Below, one piece after another: positions 27,001 through 36,915 of a stretch of DNA of 64,000 nucleotides. The stretch is from contig CM082582.2 in the NCBI GenBank assembly GCA_040954595.2, positions 13,392,001 through 13,456,000 on the forward strand, given 5' to 3'. Source of the stretch: Balanoglossus misakiensis. Its lineage: Eukaryota > Hemichordata. Position 1 is the first letter of the stretch. Each line of letters starts with the position of its first letter. Position numbers and translations under genes: made by a program. The notes beneath the pieces are model-generated. The model saw nothing but the letters and a program-made list of their open reading frames with translations. It did not search any database and was not told the DNA's origin.

Positions 27001-28425
27001 TTTTACACCAATGCTAATGACTGGTCCATAGGCAGTGGTGGTGGTCTGCACCAACAGAGTGTCAGCTGGTCAACTGATTCACCAGATGACTATCGGTTTT
27101 CAACCACCAGCCTTGATCCAAAGGCATTGGAACGAGAAATGCATGAAGAAAGAACACAGTGAGTTGAATCTCGTTTTGGTGTGACTTGTAAATGGTAATA
27201 TTATGTGTACATTGTAGAGCTGTGGGTGTCTTCCATACTGTAAAACGTTTTTTTTTCTCGACAGGAAATGTTTGCGATATCAAAAGAGGCAACTGTTACA
27301 AATCAAGAAATTGGTGGAACATCACTCACAACCAATCAGCATGTGAATGTTTAATCTCAAAAATTTAATCACAGTCTTCCTTTTCAGCCTTCTGAATCCC
27401 AATTTTATCCTGCAATATGACGAATTCAAGAAAGCCTATGCTAAGATACTTTACAAGTGGGATCTGAAAGAGGCAAGGGCGGACATCTTGAAGTATGTCT
27501 CTTCACCCGAACAGCCTCATGCAGGGATAGGTTAGTATTTTTTGCAAGATTTTTCTGCAAGTAAAGATCAAAATGACTGGATGTCAGTGTGGATAGATCA
27601 CCTTTATTGCAAAGTTTGTATCTGTTAAAGAATAGAGTAAGGAACTTAATCTCTTTACTTCAAGACACATATCTGTGTTCATGGAAGTGTTTGTAGAATG
27701 TAAGAGTTTGGATGTGTATTGACTTGAATGGATATGTATTCACATCAATTTCTAATGTAAACATGATTTATTTTGACCTGTAATTTCAAGAATGGCTCTT
27801 TGTGATGTATCTTTCTAAAGAGTGAATATTTTTATTGGCCTTGACTCTCTCTCTCTTGCACAGAATTTGGTACATACTGTCAACATTGTCACCATGAGGT
27901 TAAAGGTCCAAAGTGCCATGAATGTCTAGGCTATAGTTTTCAGTGCGCTGTATGTCATATAGCTGTGAAAGGTAAGAACTGTTATGATGCCCTCACAGGT
28001 TGAGTTAATGAAGAAACCTGCTCACATACACAATAAATATACATTTATGAAAAGTGAACCCATGGCTCTCCATTGCTGAAAAGAAAATATTTTGTCAAAA
28101 TAACTATTCCTGAGAAGTAGTATTGTGTTCATCTTAGGGCCCGTAAACAACAATAATAATGAAAAGGCCAAATGTTTCCACTAATTAACCTTGAAAACAA
28201 TAACTGTACATAGAATTAATCCTTTATTTACTGTTCTATAAACCAACAGGTTCATCCAATTTTTGTTTGACGTGTGGCCATGGTGGACATTCCTACCACA
28301 TGTTGGAGTGGTTTCAAACTCAAGATGTGTGCCCCACTGGGTGTGGCTGTTTCTGTCTTCAAGAAGATTTTCAAATCTACGGCAGAGAAAGGAGTGATAG
28401 TTTTGGACGGTCAACTTTCTTGTAG
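6807..28425 (+). CDS. WDR59: WDR59, GATOR2 complex subunit (25 coding exons)
   Basis: All 25 exons join in phase and give 1031 residues; the human protein is about 974. The start ATG at 6807 opens MAARWSENIVAEHRELQ, almost the same as vertebrate WDR59, and the stop TAG is at 28423-28425. WDR59 is a scaffold of GATOR2 (with WDR24, MIOS, SEH1L and SEC13), which counteracts GATOR1 at the lysosome and so activates mTORC1 when amino acids are present. Domain order: WD40 propeller about residues 1-335, acidic linker 336-395, RWD domain about 397-505, a long Ser-rich variable region, then a Cys/His-rich zinc domain at 938-1031. Exon blocks are listed as separate entries. Intron 4 is 9.9 kb and hosts two other genes; most other introns are below 1.5 kb. 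Identity is very secure. Individual splice sites were placed by eye from GT/AG, phase and protein conservation. Confidence 0.96.
7144..7460. repeat. Microsatellite cluster in WDR59 intron 1
   Basis: Four different simple repeats lie within 320 bp. (TTTG)n runs from about 7147 to 7199 and (AAC)n from about 7303 to 7320. (ATTC)n, interrupted by GTTC near its start, runs from about 7331 to 7410, and a second (GTTT)n-rich tract from about 7411 to 7455. They keep one frame open for 108 codons at 7154-7480, but that is low-complexity translation and not a gene. Confidence 0.9.
9008..11295. other. WDR59 intron 4, part before the first nested gene
   Basis: Non-coding as far as I can see. It holds one MITE-like copy (9104-9190) and a pair of diverged direct repeats (about 9693-9755 and 10292-10348). 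Just upstream of the nested gene, a pyrimidine-rich stretch ending cacacag at 11267 could be the acceptor of a 5' UTR exon for that gene. Confidence 0.5.
9104..9190 (-). mobile_element. MITE-like ~90-bp element, copy 2 (diverged)
   Basis: Read on the minus strand it has CTTTGGTCAC, a TTGTTTTCTATG core, a CTGTACAGG segment and the end AGGTGAAAGAGTTC, in the same order as copies 1, 3 and 4. The other end is eroded. Confidence 0.5.
11296..12348 (+). CDS. Intronless nested gene A, Arg/Ser-rich protein of unknown function (350 aa)
   Basis: This single-exon frame lies entirely inside WDR59 intron 4 on the same strand. ATG at 11296 has A at -3 and G at +4, and an in-frame TGA upstream (11272) fixes it as the first possible start. 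Residues 1-35 look helical and charged (MEDWKLQQRKAKLEKDKK). Residues 91-112 are acidic, with WIDYDDDDDSDGWIDF. Residues 180-245 are basic and Ser/Arg/Pro-rich, with RSAGSM, TRSAGKGSAG and RRPQSVGG. Residues 254-282 form a hydrophobic helical patch (NASYLLKLFKMIDDV). The tail holds APTIASQQR. No signal peptide or membrane segment is seen. I do not recognise the family. Coding-like composition and the length make a real gene likely. Nested gene B shares RRPQ(S/T) and APT(I/V)AS(Q/R)QR near its C-terminus, so the two may be paralogues. A polyadenylation signal follows at 12652. Confidence 0.75.
   Translation: MANALSLRVMRMNNMEDWKLQQRKAKLEKDKKCSLKSIHYEIMDTRKIVGHRRMSHAVLKPVTHVARRPSAPCVPRLPSSKDGQTVTFNCEEESDNTSNWIDYDDDDDSDGWIDFVEKLNTDKETRVETAAKNAHVSENGWNIQNTNDAAPLEKKKFCPFGRPMSQTHFADAYGCRARGDSYKPRPSSFSGFTNREQPPPIQRVASRSKLDPRPTRSAGSMRVTRSAGKGSAGSLMRRPQSVGGASMITDTPTAENASYLLKLFKMIDDVNTPLARRMLRRQTTPVTNNMFFTSPASPYRIAAQSPNPNRAENGTGRTKKKLSYTAPTIASQQRFMITMAQTRAPGIKSH
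12349..15245. other. WDR59 intron 4, between the two nested genes
   Basis: 2.9 kb with no supported gene. It should hold the 3' UTR of nested gene A (to about 12.68 kb) and the promoter and 5' UTR of nested gene B. Open frames at 12900-13208 and on the minus strand at 13163-13372 and 13563-13757 are short and without recognisable motifs. Confidence 0.5.
12652..12657 (+). terminator. Candidate polyadenylation signal of nested gene A
   Basis: AATAAA about 300 bp past the stop of nested gene A; a second AATAAA is at 12770-12775. If used, it terminates inside a WDR59 intron without affecting the host transcript only if the host RNA ignores it. Confidence 0.5.
15246..16310 (+). CDS. Intronless nested gene B, charged Lys/Ser-rich protein of unknown function (354 aa)
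   Basis: Second single-exon gene within WDR59 intron 4, same strand. I choose ATG 15246 (MAAKKKKKFMSISEEK; aacATGG context). An upstream in-frame ATG at 15174 would add 24 Cys/His-containing residues and looks less natural. The frame opens further upstream only through non-ATG codons. Residues 15-105 are charged and helical (RVKLNLELKLLDKAQTH, then an Arg/Lys-rich part). Residues 112-150 are acidic (DDEESDKVED, SSESEDDGES) and 150-175 Tyr/Ser-rich. Residues 176-225 are Ser/Arg-rich with RRPQT. Residues 292-318 form a dense Lys/Arg block, a likely nuclear-localisation or nucleic-acid/microtubule-contact signal. The tail holds APTVASRQR. No membrane segment is seen. The family is unknown to me. 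The layout (charged helix, acidic patch, RRPQ motif, APTxAS tail) parallels nested gene A. Confidence 0.75.
   Translation: MAAKKKKKFMSISEEKALRTNGVDRVKLNLELKLLDKAQTHSIILLNTHINRLKIASRNIETSSGSSVRYLKQRTKDTEEKNRTYFMYGERLENRKFYKRSSLLWDKIDKSAYDDEESDKVEDTGPIYPPLESLLETSSESEDDGESYYTHEYTESGYEYVDSGFSDSCLGSSNWSRSSSPSMKSARSHKVKSVPSSARDRSPGSSHEMFRRPQTAAAGSQSQLPAKVEGHERKTRSAMVRQASHPKFSWWHGIVDYGNQDREKEIPPRRHLNAYFPHLGTGEEEPEKMPSVKVKKIQGKEEEAEKEKKRKKKKQKRRTWSLRSSVFAPTVASRQREYSAFLVGRSVHSKSKGS
16311..18896. other. WDR59 intron 4, part after the second nested gene
   Basis: No supported coding exon. AATAAA at 17588-17593 is the first plus-strand polyadenylation signal I see after nested gene B, giving a 3' UTR of up to 1.3 kb. 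A G9-10 run sits near 17540. One MITE-like copy is at 18699-18776. A 126-codon frame at 17878-18258 has no recognisable feature and I do not call it. Confidence 0.5.
18699..18776 (+). mobile_element. MITE-like ~90-bp element, copy 3 (left end truncated)
   Basis: It contains ATGGTTTGGTCAAATCCATT, then TTTTCTATGGTAAAGTTGG, then ATGGGAGTGAAAGGGTC. It is the closest plus-strand match to the reverse complement of copy 4. The CTTTCACC left end is missing. Confidence 0.6.
18897..23458 (+). other. WDR59: WDR59 exons 5-11 (remaining WD40 blades)
   Basis: Exons: 18897-18977, 19721-19758, 20936-21024, 21557-21673, 22655-22732, 22995-23154 and 23379-23458. The protein shows blade ends SVDTYIYLWDIR, ATAHDGDIRIWDMR, ATSGQDCTVKFWDV, LFLWDTANLSAPVHTF and VTWSRDHTLRLWKID. 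The segments AAHLSKIHGLDW and GHSDVVLEFQW are WDR59 hallmarks conserved to vertebrates. All phases match across introns. Confidence 0.94.
21974..22066 (-). mobile_element. MITE-like ~90-bp element, copy 4 (best preserved)
   Basis: It lies in WDR59 intron 8. The ends are near-perfect inverted repeats: CTAAACCCTTTCACC at the left, and at the right a sequence whose reverse complement is CTAACTCTTTCACC. Between them are a CCCTGTATAGAGG segment and a TACCATAGAAATCA core, the reverse complement of the cores in copies 1 and 3. No coding capacity. The TIR-bounded structure supports a non-autonomous DNA transposon or a related palindromic element. Confidence 0.65.
23599..25079 (+). other. WDR59: WDR59 exons 12-15 (acidic linker and RWD domain)
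   Basis: Exons: 23599-23883, 24256-24420, 24654-24749 and 24926-25079. Exon 12 opens LCGADHPDTA, continues with an acidic Ser/Thr-rich linker poorly conserved in the family, and ends in TLQQEFSLVNV, the start of the RWD fold. Exon 13 holds the RWD hallmark FPFNYPNNAAPTFQF and exon 14 the closing helices. Exon 15 has TYGSYQDNNVPFPRTSGARF, another block conserved to vertebrate WDR59. Confidence 0.94.
25268..27342 (+). other. WDR59: WDR59 exons 16-22 (variable Ser-rich middle)
   Basis: Exons: 25268-25334, 25529-25712, 25818-25951, 26071-26265, 26476-26623, 26962-27158 and 27265-27342. Conserved landmarks are LVCFTRAGNF, SISTYYKERDSHSR, SKNASVALAVGRKDLVQVW, APWAVHPFGR and LHDVQTLAMLCCAF. Around residues 800-890 the sequence is Ser/Gly/Asp-rich and probably disordered. 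Exon 22 is Lys/Gln-rich (LRYQKRQLLQIKKLVEHH) and leads into the C-terminal helical part. A (GT)n run sits at the donor of exon 16 (about 25335-25354). Confidence 0.88.
25335..25354 (+). repeat. (GT)n microsatellite at the exon 16 splice donor
   Basis: The donor gtatgt runs straight into a GT dinucleotide run. The repeat therefore overlaps the intronic side of the 5' splice site of WDR59 exon 16. Confidence 0.8.
27388..28425 (+). other. WDR59: WDR59 exons 23-25 (helical segment and C-terminal zinc domain)
   Basis: Exons: 27388-27530, 27864-27971 and 28250-28425. Exon 23 gives QYDEFKKAYAKILYKW, the conserved helix before the zinc domain. Exons 24-25 hold the zinc-binding Cys/His array: CQHCHHEV, CHECLGYSFQCAVCH, FCLTCGHGGH and CPTGCGCFC. 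The vertebrate protein has the same spacing; this RING/zinc-ribbon-like end mediates GATOR2 assembly. The last residues (YGRERSDSFGRSTFL) extend beyond the vertebrate end. Confidence 0.95.
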
Positions 28426-28950
28426 TCAACCCTGTGGACTTGAATTCGGACTTGTTTTCGTGAATCTATTTACTGATTCTGTTATTTACAATGATGGATG
28501 TATATGTCTACCTTCATCTGCATTCCGGACACTCAGTACCACCAATTTAGATCCTGTTGAAATTGTCATTTTTCTCTTATTTATTTATTGGACCTGGTAA
28601 TTAACGTACCTTGAATGATATTGATTATTGTTTAATGAACCTAATTTGATGCCTTATTTTCATGAGAATTTCATACCCTGTGCAACATTCAGATTACATG
28701 TATGTGAGAAGATTTTCCAGCAACTTTCGGATTGTATGAAGAGATATTCCAGCACTTAATTCAATGATCTGAAGTATGTATCTGTCAACCCTCAGTGTTG
28801 TTGAACCTCTGCAACCGTTTTTTTCTTCTGGATTTTAATCGTGTAGCCGATTCACACAAAAGTCAAGCTTGATGCGATAGTCTTTCATCCATGATACAAG
28901 ATGGCCCTTTTACCTCTGTACTAAAGGGATGGATTATTTAGTGGATGTGA

Positions 28951-28956
28951 AATAAA
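28951..28956 (+). terminator. WDR59: Polyadenylation signal of WDR59
   Basis: AATAAA about 525 bp after the WDR59 stop. It is the last such motif on the plus strand before the satellite begins at about 29,079, so the transcript should end at the array's edge. Confidence 0.6.
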
Positions 28957-29730
28957 ATTTGAAGTTACATATTTGTATATAAAGGACAGTTTGGTGTTAG
29001 TGCTTTCTATGTAATATTGTGATGTGTGGGGATGTGTGTGCCTTGGAATGAATCCATTCTTTCAGATCACAGGTAACGTTTGCAAAGTCGGGAATTTGTT
29101 ATTTTAGGATGATTTTCATGAGCTATAACCCATGATTTTTTTCAAAAAATGAAATTTTCACATTTCGGAAAGTCGGAAAATCGTCCTCTTTGGGTGATTT
29201 TCATGAGCTATAACCCATGATTTTTTTTTAAAAAATGAAATTTTCAAATTTCGGAAAGTCGATAAATTGTCATTTTTTGATGATTTTCATGAGCTATAAC
29301 CAATGATTTTTATCAAAAATCGAAGACATTTCGAAATTTCGCAAAGTCGAAAAATTCTCATTTTCTGACGATTTTCCTGAGCTATAACCCATGGTTTTTT
29401 CAAAAATCGACCAAATTTTGAATATTCGCAAAGTCGAAAAATTCTCATTTTCTGACGATTTTCCTGAGCTATAACCCATGGTTTTTTCAAAAATCGACCA
29501 AATTTTGAAAATTCGCAAAGTCGAAAAATTCTCATTTCTGGATGATTTTCCTGAGCTATAACCCATGGTTTTTGTCAGAAAACCACCAAATTTCGAAAAT
29601 TCGCAAAGTCGAAAAATTCTCATTTTCTGACGATTTTCCTGAGCTATAACCCATGGTTTTTTCAAAAATCGACCAAATTTTGAATATTCGCAAAGTCGAA
29701 AAATTCTCATTTCTGGATGATTTTCATGAG

Positions 29731-32700
29731 CTATAACCCATGGTTTTTGTCAGAAAACCACCAAATTTTGAAAATTCGCAAATTCGAAAAATTCTCATTT
29801 CTGGATGATTTTCCTGAGCTATAACCCATGGTTTTTGTCAGAAAACCACCAAATTTTGAAAATTCGCAAAGTCGAAAAATTCTCATTTTCTGACGATTTT
29901 CCTGAGCTATAACCCATGGTTTTTTCAAAAATCGACCAAATTTTGAAAATTCGCATAGTCGAAAAATTCTCATTTTCTGACGATTTTCCTGAGCTATAAC
30001 CCATGGTTTTTTTCAAAAATCGACCAAATTTTGAAAATTCGCAAAGTCGAAAAATTCTCATTTCTGGATGATTTTCATGAGCTATAACCCATGGTTTTTG
30101 TCAGAAAACCACCAAATTTTGAAAATTTACAAAGTCGAAAAATTCTCATTTTCTGACGATTTTCCTGAGCTATAACCCATGGTTTTTTCAAAAATCGACC
30201 AAATTTTGAAAATTCGCAAAGTCGAAAAATTCTCATTTCTGGATGATTTTCATGAGCTATAACCCATGGTTTTTGTCAGAAAACCACCAAATTTTGAAAA
30301 TTCGCAAATTCGAAAAATTCTCATTTCTGGATGATTTTCCTGAGCTATAACCCATGGTTTTTGTCAGAAAACCACCAAATTTTGAAAATTCGCAAAGTCG
30401 AAAAATTCTCATTTTCTGACGATTTTCCTGAGCTATAACCCATGGTTTTTTCAAAAATCGACCAAATTTTGAAAATTCGCAAAGTCGAAAAATTCTCATT
30501 TTCTGACGATTTTCCTGAGCTATAACCCATGGTTTTTTTCAAAAATCGACCAAATTTTGAAAATTCGCAAAGTCGAAAAATTCTCATTTCTGGATGATTT
30601 TCATGAGCTATAACCGATGGTTTTTGTCAGAAAACCACCAAATTTTGAAAATTTACAAAGTCGAAAAATTCTCATTTTCTGACGATTTTCCTGAGCTATA
30701 ACCCATGGTTTTTTCAAAAATCGACCAAATTTTGAAAATTCGCAAAGTCGAAAAATTCTCATTTCTGGATGATTTTCATGAGCTATAACCCATGGTTTTT
30801 GTCAGAAAACCACCAAATTTCGAAAATTCGCATAGTCGAAAAATTCTCATTTTCTGACGATTTTCCTGAGCTATAACCCATGGTTTTTTCAAAAATCGAC
30901 CAAATTTTGAAAATTCGCAAAGTCGAAAAATTCTCATTTTCTGACGATTTTCCTGAGCTATAACCCATGGTTTTTTCAAAAATCGACCAAATTTTGAAAA
31001 TTCGCAAAGTCGAAAAATTCTCATTTTCTGACGATTTTCCTGAGCTATAACCCATGGTTTTTTCAAAAATCGACCAAATTTTGAAAATTCGCAAAGTCGA
31101 AAAATTCTCATTTTCTGACGATTTTCCTGAGCTATAACCCATGGTTTTTGTCAGAAAACCACCAAATTTCGAAAATTCGCAAAGTCGAAAAATTCTCATT
31201 TTTTGACGATTTTCTTGAGCTATAACCCATGGTTTTTGTCAGAAAACCACCAAATTTTGAAAATTCGCAAAGTCGAAAAATTTTCATTTCTGGATGATTT
31301 TCATGAGCTATAACCCATGGTTTTTGTCAGAAAACCACCAAATTTTGAAAATTCGCAAAGTCGAAAAATTCTCATTTTCTGACGATTTTCCTGAGCTATA
31401 ACCCATGGTTTTTTCAAAAATCGACCAAATTTTGAAAATTCGCAAAGTCGAAAAATTCTCATTTTCTGACGATTTTCCTGAGCTATAACCCATGGTTTTT
31501 TCAAAAATCGACCAAATTTTGAAAATTCGCAAAGTCGAAAAATTCTCATTTTCTGACGATTTTCTTGAGCTATAACCCATGGTTTTTGTCAGAAAACCAC
31601 CAAATTTTGAAAATTCGCAAAGTCGAAAAATTCTCATTTCTTGATGATTTTCATGAGCTATAACCCATGGTTTTTGTCAGAAAACCACCAAATTTTGAAA
31701 ATTCGCAAAGTCGAAAAATTCTCATTTTCTGACGATTTTCCTGAGCTATAACCCATGGTTTTTTCAAAAATCGACCAAATTTTGAAAATTCGCTAAGTCG
31801 AAAAATTCTCATTTTCTGACGATTTTCCTGAGCTATAACCCATGGTTTTTTCAAAAATCGACCAAATTTTGAATATTCGCAAAGTCGAAAAATTCTCATT
31901 TCTGGATTATTTTCATGAGCTATAACCCATGGTTTTTGTCAGAAAACCACCAAATTTTGAAAATTCGCAAATTCGAAAAATTCTCATTTCTGGATGATTT
32001 TCCTGAGCTATAACCCATGGTTTTTGTCAGAAAACCACCAAATTTTGAAAATTCGCAAAGTCGAAAAATTCTCATTTTCTGACGATTTTCCTGAGCTATA
32101 ACCCATGGTTTTTTCAAAAATCGACCAAATTTTGAAAATTCGCAAAGTCGAAAAATTCTCATTTTCTGACGATTTTCCTGAGCTATAACCCATGGTTTTT
32201 TTCAAAAATCGACCAAATTTTGAAAATTCGCAAAGTCGAAAAATTCTCATTTCTGGATGATTTTCATGAGCTATAACCCATGGTTTTTGTCAGAAAACCA
32301 CCAAATTTTGAAAATTTACAAAGTCGAAAAATTCTCATTTTCTGACGATTTTCCTGAGCTATAACCCATGGTTTTTTCAAATATCGACCAAATTTTGAAA
32401 ATTCGCAAAGTCGAAAAATTCTCATTTCTGGATGATTTTCATGAGCTATAACCCATGGTTTTTGTCAGAAAACCACCAAATTTTGAAAATTCGCAAATTC
32501 GAAAAATTCTCATTTCTGGATGATTTTCCTGAGCTATAACCCATGGTTTTTGTCAGAAAACCACCAAATTTTGAAAATTCGCAAAGTCGAAAAATTCTCA
32601 TTTTCTGACGATTTTCCTGAGCTATAACCCATGGTTTTTTCAAAAATCGACCAAATTTTGAAAATTCGCAAAGTCGAAAAATTCTCATTTTCTGACGATT

Positions 32701-35700
32701 TTCCTGAGCTATAACCCATGGTTTTTTTCAAAAATCGACCAAATTTTGAAAATTCGCAAAGTCGAAAAATTCTCATTTCTGGATGATTTTCATGAGCTAT
32801 AACCCATGGTTTTTGTCAGAAAACCACCAAATTTTGAAAATTTACAAAGTCGAAAAATTCTCATTTTCTGACGATTTTCCTGAGCTATAACCCATGGTTT
32901 TTTCAAAAATCGACCAAATTTTGAAAATTCGCAAAGTCGAAAAATTCTCATTTCTGGATGATTTTCATGAGCTATAACCCATGGTTTTTGTCAGAAAACC
33001 ACCAAATTTCGAAAATTCGCATAGTCGAAAAATTCTCATTTTCTGACGATTTTCTTGAGCTATAACCCATGGTTTTTGTCAGAAAACCACCAAATTTTGA
33101 AAATTCGCAAAGTCGAAAAATTCTCATTTCTTGATGATTTTCATGAGCTATAACCCATGGTTTTTGTCAGAAAACCACCAAATTTTGAAAATTCGCAAAG
33201 TCGAAAAATTCTCATTTTCTGACGATTTTCCTGAGCTATAACCCATGGTTTTTTCAAAAATCGACCAAATTTTGAAAATTCGCTAAGTCGAAAAATTCTC
33301 ATTTTCTGACGATTTTCCTGAGCTATAACCCATGGTTTTTGTCAGAAAACCACCAAATTTTGAAAATTCGCAAAGTCGAAAAATTTTCATTTCTGGATGA
33401 TTTTCATGAGCTATAACCCATGGTTTTTGTCAGAAAACCACCAAATTTTGAAAATTCGCAAAGTCGAAAAATTCTCATTTTCTGACGATTTTCCTGAGCT
33501 ATAACCCATGGTTTTTTCAAAAATCGACCAAATTTTGAAAATTCGCAAAGTCGAAAAATTCTCATTTTCTGACGATTTTCCTGAGCTATAACCCATGGTT
33601 TTTTCAAAAATCGACCAAATTTTGAAAATTCGCAAAGTCGAAAAATTCTCATTTTCTGACGATTTTCCTGAGCTATAACCCATGGTTTTTGTCAGAAAAC
33701 CACCAAATTTCGAAAATTCGCAAAGTCGAAAAATTCTCATTTTTTGACGATTTTCTTGAGCTATAACCCATGGTTTTTGTCAGAAAACCACCAAATTTTG
33801 AAAATTCGCAAAGTCGAAAAATTCTCATTTCTTGATGATTTTCATGAGCTATAACCCATGGTTTTTGTCAGAAAACCACCAAATTTTGAAAATTCGCAAA
33901 GTCGAAAAATTCTCATTTTCTGACGATTTTCCTGAGCTATAACCCATGGTTTTTTCAAAAATCGACCAAATTTTGAAAATTCGCTAAGTCGAAAAATTCT
34001 CATTTTCTGACGATTTTCCTGAGCTATAACCCATGGTTTTTTCAAAAATCGACCAAATTTTGAATATTCGCAAAGTCGAAAAATTCTCATTTCTGGATTA
34101 TTTTCATGAGCTATAACCCATGGTTTTTGTCAGAAAACCACCAAATTTTGAAAATTCGCAAATTCGAAAAATTCTCATTTCTGGATGATTTTCCTGAGCT
34201 ATAACCCATGGTTTTTGTCAGAAAACCACCAAATTTTGAAAATTCGCAAAGTCGAAAAATTCTCATTTTCTGACGATTTTCCTGAGCTATAACCCATGGT
34301 TTTTTCAAAAATCGACCAAATTTTGAAAATTCGCAAAGTCGAAAAATTCTCATTTTCTGACGATTTTCCTGAGCTATAACCCATGGTTTTTTTCAAAAAT
34401 CGACCAAATTTTGAAAATTCGCAAAGTCGAAAAATTCTCATTTCTGGATGATTTTCATGAGCTATAACCCATGGTTTTTGTCAGAAAACCACCAAATTTT
34501 GAAAATTTACAAAGTCGAAAAATTCTCATTTTCTGACGATTTTCCTGAGCTATAACCCATGGTTTTTTCAAAAATCGACCAAATTTTGAAAATTCGCAAA
34601 GTCGAAAAATTCTCATTTCTGGATGATTTTCATGAGCTATAACCCATGGTTTTTGTCAGAAAACCACCAAATTTTGAAAATTCGCAAATTCGAAAAATTC
34701 TCATTTCTGGATGATTTTCCTGAGCTATAACCCATGGTTTTTGTCAGAAAACCACCAAATTTTGAAAATTCGCAAAGTCGAAAAATTCTCATTTTCTGAC
34801 GATTTTCCTGAGCTATAACCCATGGTTTTTTCAAAAATCGACCAAATTTTGAAAATTCGCAAAGTCGAAAAATTCTCATTTTCTGACGATTTTCCTGAGC
34901 TATAACCCATGGTTTTTTTCAAAAATCGACCAAATTTTGAAAATTCGCAAAGTCGAAAAATTCTCATTTCTGGATGATTTTCATGAGCTATAACCCATGG
35001 TTTTTGTCAGAAAACCACCAAATTTTGAAAATTTACAAAGTCGAAAAATTCTCATTTTCTGACGATTTTCCTGAGCTATAACCCATGGTTTTTTCAAAAA
35101 TCGACCAAATTTTGAAAATTCGCAAAGTCGAAAAATTCTCATTTCTGGATGATTTTCATGAGCTATAACCCATGGTTTTTGTCAGAAAACCACCAAATTT
35201 CGAAAATTCGCATAGTCGAAAAATTCTCATTTTCTGACGATTTTCCTGAGCTATAACCCATGGTTTTTTCAAAAATCGACCAAATTTTGAAAATTCGCAA
35301 AGTCGAAAAATTCTCATTTTCTGACGATTTTCCTGAGCTATAACCCATGGTTTTTTCAAAAATCGACCAAATTTTGAAAATTCGCAAAGTCGAAAAATTC
35401 TCATTTTCTGACGATTTTCCTGAGCTATAACCCATGGTTTTTGTCAGAAAACCACCAAATTTCGAAAATTCGCAAAGTCGAAAAATTCTCATTTTTTGAC
35501 GATTTTCTTGAGCTATAACCCATGGTTTTTGTCAGAAAACCACCAAATTTTGAAAATTCGCAAAGTCGAAAAATTCTCATTTCTTGATGATTTTCATGAG
35601 CTATAACCCATGGTTTTTGTCAGAAAACCACCAAATTTTGAAAATTCGCAAAGTCGAAAAATTCTCATTTTCTGACGATTTTCCTGAGCTATAACCCATG

Positions 35701-36300
35701 GTTTTTTCAAAAATCGACCAAATTTTGAAAATTCGCTAAGTCGAAAAATTCTCATTTTCTGACGATTTTCCTGAGCTATAACCCATGGTTTTTGTCAGAA
35801 AACCACCAAATTTTGAAAATTCGCAAAGTCGAAAAATTTTCATTTCTGGATGATTTTCATGAGCTATAACCCATGGTTTTTGTCAGAAAACCACCAAATT
35901 TTGAAAATTCGCAAAGTCGAAAAATTCTCATTTTCTGACGATTTTCCTGAGCTATAACCCATGGTTTTTTCAAAAATCGACCAAATTTTGAAAATTCGCA
36001 AAGTCGAAAAATTCTCATTTTCTGACGATTTTCCTGAGCTATAACCCATGGTTTTTTCAAAAATCGACCAAATTTTGAAAATTCGCAAAGTCGAAAAATT
36101 CTCATTTTCTGACGATTTTCCTGAGCTATAACCCATGGTTTTTGTCAGAAAACCACCAAATTTTGAAAATTCGCAAAGTCGAAAAATTCTCATTTCTTGA
36201 TGATTTTCATGAGCTATAACCCATGGTTTTTGTCAGAAAACCACCAAATTTTGAAAATTCGCAAAGTCGAAAAATTCTCATTTTCTGACGATTTTCCTGA
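29731..36300. repeat. Higher-order repeat of ~2.19 kb (25 monomers), about three imperfect copies
   Basis: The same succession of variant monomers recurs at offsets of about 2190 bp (29,731, 31,920 and 34,111; also 31,651 and 33,842 with the same rare Cys-to-Ser and Phe-to-Tyr codon variants). Each copy starts with two tandem copies of a 526-bp (six-monomer) unit: 29,731/30,257, 31,920/32,446 and 34,111/34,637. Some copies have lost or gained single monomers. Confidence 0.8.
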
Positions 36301-36915
36301 GCTATAACCCATGGTTTTTTCAAAAATCGACCAAATTTTGAAAATTCGCTAAGTCGAAAAATTCTCATTTTGTGACGATTTTCCTGAGCTATAACCCATG
36401 GTTTTTGTCAGAAAACCACCAAATTTTGAAAATTCGCAAAGTCGAAAAATTTTCATTTCTGGATGATTTTCATGAGCTATAACCCATGGTTTTTGTCAGA
36501 AAACCACCAAATTTTGAAAATTCGCAAAGTCGAAAAATTCTCATTTTCTGACGATTTTCCTGAGCTATAACCCATGGTTTTTTCAAAAATCGACCAAATT
36601 TTGAAAATTCGCAAAGTCGAAAAATTCTCATTTTCTGACGATTTTCCTGAGCTATAACCCATGGTTTTTGTCAGAAAACCACCAAATTTCGAAAATTCGC
36701 AAAGTCGAAAAATTCTCATTTTTTGACGATTTTCCTGAGCTATAACCCATGGTTTTTGTCAGAAAACCACCAAATTTTGAAAATTCGCAAAGTCGAAAAA
36801 TTCTCATTTCTGGATAATTTTCATGAGCTATAACCCATGGTTTTTGTCAGAAAACCACCAAATTTTGAAAATTCGCAAAGTCGAAAAATTCTCATTTCTG
36901 GATGATTTTCCTGAG